DNA of 64,000 bases. Source: Parietaria judaica (Eukaryota > Streptophyta > Magnoliopsida > Rosales > Urticaceae). Both the position numbers and the translations under genes were made by a program. A model generated the notes under the pieces. It saw only the letters and a program-made list of their open reading frames with translations, did no database searches and was not told the DNA's origin. The DNA is taken from contig OX940868.1 in assembly GCA_954871525.1 (NCBI GenBank), positions 24,051,056 through 24,115,055 on the forward strand, given 5' to 3'. Each line of letters starts with the position of its first letter. Positions within the stretch are counted from its first letter, which is position 1. Shown in pieces: positions 61,301 through 64,000 of the stretch.

Positions 61301-62508
61301 AGATGGACGTGAAAAATGCTTTTCTCAACGGTGATCTCCGCGAAGAAGTTTATATGGATCCGCCTCCCGGTGTCACTCACAAGGTTGGTGAAGTTTGCAA
61401 GCTTCGGAAAGCCCTCTACGGTCTCAAGCAGGCGCCTCGTGCTTGGTTTGAGAAGTTCTCTACCGTGATCACATCACTTGGCTTCTCTCGTAGTCACCAT
61501 GATTATGCTTTATTCATTAAGTGCACCGGAAAAGGTCGTATTCTTCTCTCTTTGTACGTTGATGATATGATTATTACTGGTGATGATGACGATGAGATTG
61601 AATGTCTCAAGATAAAGTTAGCTCGCTGCTTTGCTATGAAGGATTTGGGAATGCTACGGTACTTTCTGGGAATCGAGGTTGCTTCATCTCCGAAAGGATA
61701 TATCTTATCTCAGTCAAAGTATATTGCTGATATATTTGAGCGTGCACAGCTTACAGACAACAAAGTGGTGGATACTCCAATTGAAACCAACGCTCGATAT
61801 GCTTTGACTGATGGAGTAGCTTTACCGGATTCTGCTTTGTATCGTGCCATTGTTGGTAGTTTGGTTTACCTAACTATTACGCGTCCCGATATTGCTCATG
61901 CCGTTCACGTGGTTAGTCAGTTTGTTGTGGCTCCTACTACAGTTCATTGGAGCGCTGTTCTTCGTATTCTTCGGTTTCTTCGAGGAACTCAATTTCAAAG
62001 CCTACTCCTATCGTCGAGCTCTTCATTGGGTCTTCGTGCGTATACCGATGCTGACTGGGCTGGCGATCCCACTGATCGCAAGTCAACCACGGGTTTCTGT
62101 ATTTTCCTAGGCGATTCTCTTATATCGTGGAAGAGCAAGAAACAAGATGTTATCTCTCGGTCGTCCACAGAAGCGGAGTATCGAGCCATGGCATCTACGA
62201 CATGTGAGATTGTTTGGTTGCGATGGTTACTTGCAGATATGGGTGTTAGCTCTCCTCAGCCCACTCCGTTGTTTTGCGACAATAAGAGTGCCATTCAGAT
62301 TGCAAGGAATGCGGTGTTTCACGAACGTACGAAACACATTGAGATTGATTGTCATGTGGTTAGACATCACTTTCAATGTAACAACATCACATTGCCTTTT
62401 GTCTCTTCATCGGTTCAAATTGCCGATCTTTTCACCAAGGCGCTTTCATCTTCTCGTTTTCGTTTTTTAGTTAGCAAACTCTCAATGCTTGTTGCTGTAG
62501 CATCGTGA
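58371..62508 (+). pseudogene. Copia gag-pol polyprotein, broken by one frameshift in gag
   Basis: The polyprotein starts at ATG 58371 but its first frame closes at 58505. The rest, 1342 codons, is open in a different frame from 58480 to TGA at 62508. The break lies near 58465-58480 in the N-terminal gag region and looks like a single-base change. Visible domains are: the gag_UBN2-type region; CCHC knuckle CAFCKQKGHWKGQC (about 59110-59155); protease LDSGATDH (about 59405); the pre-integrase HHCC region with WHSRLGH; integrase HSDVWG to PQQNGVAERKH (about 59995-60305); RT from WVYKIKTK through YVDDM (about 61555); and RNase H YTDADWAG with SSTEAEYRA and CDNKSA. All of pol is uninterrupted, so the copy could still supply pol functions if frameshifting or another gag donor existed; that is inference. 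The lineage (Ale/Retrofit-like, by short LTRs) is uncertain. Confidence 0.9.
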
Positions 62509-62521
62509 GTTTGAGAGGCGG

Positions 62522-62650
62522 TATTAGCATTTAAAGTCCCTATGTTTTCTCCTATTTGTTATTTAGTCATTTTCTTTAGTATAACCTAAACATTATTGTA
62601 TTATTGCCATTATTCCAAATACATCGACAGTTTCTCTCTTCTCTCTCACA
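62522..62650 (+). repeat. Copia right LTR
   Basis: 129 bp, nearly identical to the left LTR (two substitutions and a 2-bp ct/tc gap). It is followed by the target duplication tgcgt and lies about 230 bp before the CYP73A start. Confidence 0.92.
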
Positions 62651-62778
62651 TGCGTCACTACCGAAAGGATCATATGCGTCATTTTAGTCATATTTAATAA
62701 AATTATCATATAGAAAGCATAAGAACAAACGTGAAATGCAACTCAATTGAATATCAACAATTTTATTATAATCTATAG

Positions 62779-62787
62779 CTATATAAT
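62779..62787 (+). promoter_or_regulatory. TATA-like box of CYP73A
   Basis: ctatataatag lies about 95 bases before the preferred ATG (62881), placing a transcription start near 62810. It is 128 bp downstream of the copia right LTR. Confidence 0.45.
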
Positions 62788-62880
62788 AGGATAAAAAGCG
62801 TCCAAATCTTTCGAATATATATCTTGCACAAGCTTAATATAATCACAGCAATGATTCAACTCTTGCTTGCGCTTACCACC

Positions 62881-63662
62881 ATGGATCAGACCAATCTCCT
62901 CCTCGAGAGCACCCTCTGGGCACTCCTCTTGGCCGTTGTCGCGGCCGTCACCGCCTCAAAACTCCTCCGCAAACGGCCGAAGCTCCCGCCAGGCCCAACC
63001 CCGGTCCCGTTTTTCGGCAACTGGCTCCAAGTGGGTAACAACCTCGACCACCGCGTCCTCGCCAAGCTCGCGGCAAAGCACGGCGACCTCTTCCACCTCC
63101 GCATGGGCACCCGCAGCCTCGTCGTGGTCTCGTCGCCCGAGCTCGCGAAGGAGGTCCTCCACACGCAGGGCGCCGCGTTCGGGTCGCGGACGAGGAGCGT
63201 CGTCTTCGAGATCTTCTCGGGTGGGGGACAAGACCTGGTGTTCGCCCCCTACGGCGAGCACTGGCGCAGGATGCGCCGTGTCATGGCCGTCCCGTTCTTC
63301 AGCAGCAGGGTGGTGGGCGAGCGGCGGCGCGAGTGGGAGGACGAGCCGGGGAGGCTGGTGGAGGCGCTGCGGGGGGCCGCGGAGGAGGCGGTGGAGCTGA
63401 GGCCGAGGCTGCAGCTGCTGATGCACAACAACGTGTACGGGATGATGTTCGGCCGGAGATTCGAGAGCGTGGACGACCCTTTGTTCAGGAGAGTCAGCGA
63501 TCTGAACCTGAAGAGGAACGTGTTGGGTCAGAGCCTCGAGTACAACTACGCTGACTTCATTCCGGTGTTGAGGCCCTTCATCGGAGGTTACTTGAAGCTC
63601 TGCAGAGAGGTGTATCAGAAAAGGCTCGATCTTTTTTACTACTTTCTCCAAGAAAGAATGAG
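62881..63662 (+). CDS. CYP73A: CYP73A (trans-cinnamate 4-hydroxylase-like) P450, first exon only
   Basis: Partial: the first exon encodes 260 codons plus two bases and ends at a GAG|GTAACT donor; later exons lie beyond the window. The membrane anchor is at about residues 11-26, then a basic stop and the hinge LPPGPTPVP (35-43). NWLQVG, RMGTRSLVVVSSPELAKEVL, FGSRTRSVVFEIFSGGGQD, YGEHWRRMRRVM (C-helix), RRFESVDDPLF and EYNYADFIPVLRPF are signature CYP73 blocks, and the exon length is the usual C4H first-exon length. The enzyme hydroxylates cinnamate to p-coumarate on the ER in the phenylpropanoid pathway. The heme Cys and I-helix are not in view, so activity cannot be judged. ACCATGG at 62881 is the better start context; an in-frame ATG at 62851 would add 10 residues. 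Third codon positions are overwhelmingly G or C, unlike every other gene here. Divergence from typical C4H suggests the second (class II) CYP73 group. Confidence 0.88.
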
Positions 63663-64000
63663 GTAACTAACTACCTTTTAACTCTAACCGATTTTGCTAA
63701 TTCGACAGCCTAATAACGACAACTGTTAACTATGCTTTTTTTTTTTTATAATCCGAACCCGGACTAGTCCGGGTCCAGATATTAAAAAAAAAAAAAAAAG
63801 AGCGAATCTGAACGATCCAAGGGTCATATAAAGTTCTTAAAAAATTAGACTTAAAAATACAAAAAGTTTAGATGTGAAATCATATTCATCTTTAAAAATA
63901 TATATATATATATATATATATACGGACCCGGTAGAGTTCGGGTCCGTATTTTTCTGAACCTGGTCCGGATTAAATAAAGTTTTTAAAAAAATTACGAATA
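63663..64000. other. CYP73A first intron, with repeat sequence
   Basis: The intron runs off the window. It contains a (TA)n run near 63899-63921 and inverted gggtccg/cggaccc words (63755-63780 and 63924-63950), suggesting the start of another transposon whose other end is outside the window. Confidence 0.5.

Larger units (their letters stand above)
58120..62650 (+). mobile_element. Nearly intact Ty1/copia LTR retrotransposon
   Basis: A 4531-bp element with LTRs at 58120-58250 (131 bp) and 62522-62650 (129 bp). A 5-bp target duplication, tgcgt, flanks it at 58115-58119 and 62651-62655. The LTRs start TA and end CA, not the usual TG..CA, and differ by two substitutions and one 2-bp gap, so insertion is recent. 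TGGTATCAGAGCC (58251-58263), complementary to initiator-Met tRNA, follows the left LTR directly and is the primer-binding site. A purine-rich gagaggcgg precedes the right LTR. The domain order gag, protease, integrase, RT, RNase H is the copia order. The leader between primer site and gag holds a short tandem repeat. Confidence 0.95.

Noticed and set aside
62956..63651. 231-codon minus-strand frame under CYP73A, and two other long frames in the same exon
   Set aside because: These are side effects of the G/C-rich third positions; the plus-strand frame has clear CYP73 motifs.

Overview
This is a gene-rich but AT-rich stretch of nuclear DNA from a flowering plant, most likely a core eudicot. 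The evidence is intron-split genes with GT..AG junctions, an SA-receptor gene of the NPR3/NPR4 clade, a plant RHD3-like GTPase, a polcalcin, an organelle mTERF protein, a nuclear-encoded mitochondrial RPS19 and a CYP73 P450. Plant transposons (MULE, hAT, Ty1/copia, LINE and LTR remnants) fill the gaps. No prokaryotic, CRISPR or phage feature was seen. The species cannot be named from the sequence.

Layout: 1-5.9 kb is AT-rich intergenic DNA with (TA)n tracts. 6.5-10.1 kb (+) is NPR3/NPR4. 11.4-13.1 kb (-) is an intronless mTERF gene. 13.86-14.97 kb is a non-autonomous Mutator-like foldback element with a perfect 9-bp target duplication, followed by a LINE remnant and an LTR-like block. 17.8-22.4 kb (+) is a TLC-domain membrane protein. 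22.4-27.5 kb is intergenic with a repeat block. 27.5-29.0 kb (+) is an aspartyl protease. 30.1-30.3 kb (-) is a polcalcin. 31.1-34.0 kb (-) is the RIO2 kinase. 35.6-37.3 kb (+) is mitochondrial RPS19. 38.8-40.6 kb (+) is an F-box/LRR protein. 42.9-46.1 kb (+) is a plastid HAD-like protein and 48.2-55.6 kb (-) an RHD3-like ER-fusion GTPase, arranged tail to tail. 57.07-57.87 kb is an hAT element with an 8-bp target duplication. 58.12-62.65 kb is a nearly intact, young copia element. 62.9 kb to the window end (+) is the first exon of a CYP73A (cinnamate 4-hydroxylase-like) gene, with the copia element in its proximal promoter.

The genes are not one pathway; they look like an old eudicot gene neighbourhood. 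From memory, NPR4-mTERF-TLC are neighbours at Arabidopsis At4g19645-19660, and NPR3-aspartyl protease-RL2-HAD lie together at At5g45110-45170. This window carries both sets on one segment, consistent with the unduplicated ancestral block. All exon models below were assembled by hand: every junction was checked for phase, and full models close on a stop codon.

The main leads are: a double TGACG (as-1-like) site with 12-bp spacing upstream of NPR3/4; a duplicated 3' splice site in RIO2 that would add a stop codon; two GC-AG introns; a HAD-like protein with degenerate catalytic motifs; AUG-stop uORFs before two genes; and a copia element with non-canonical TA..CA LTR ends about 230 bp upstream of the CYP73A start codon. 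I found no clearly new multi-gene system.
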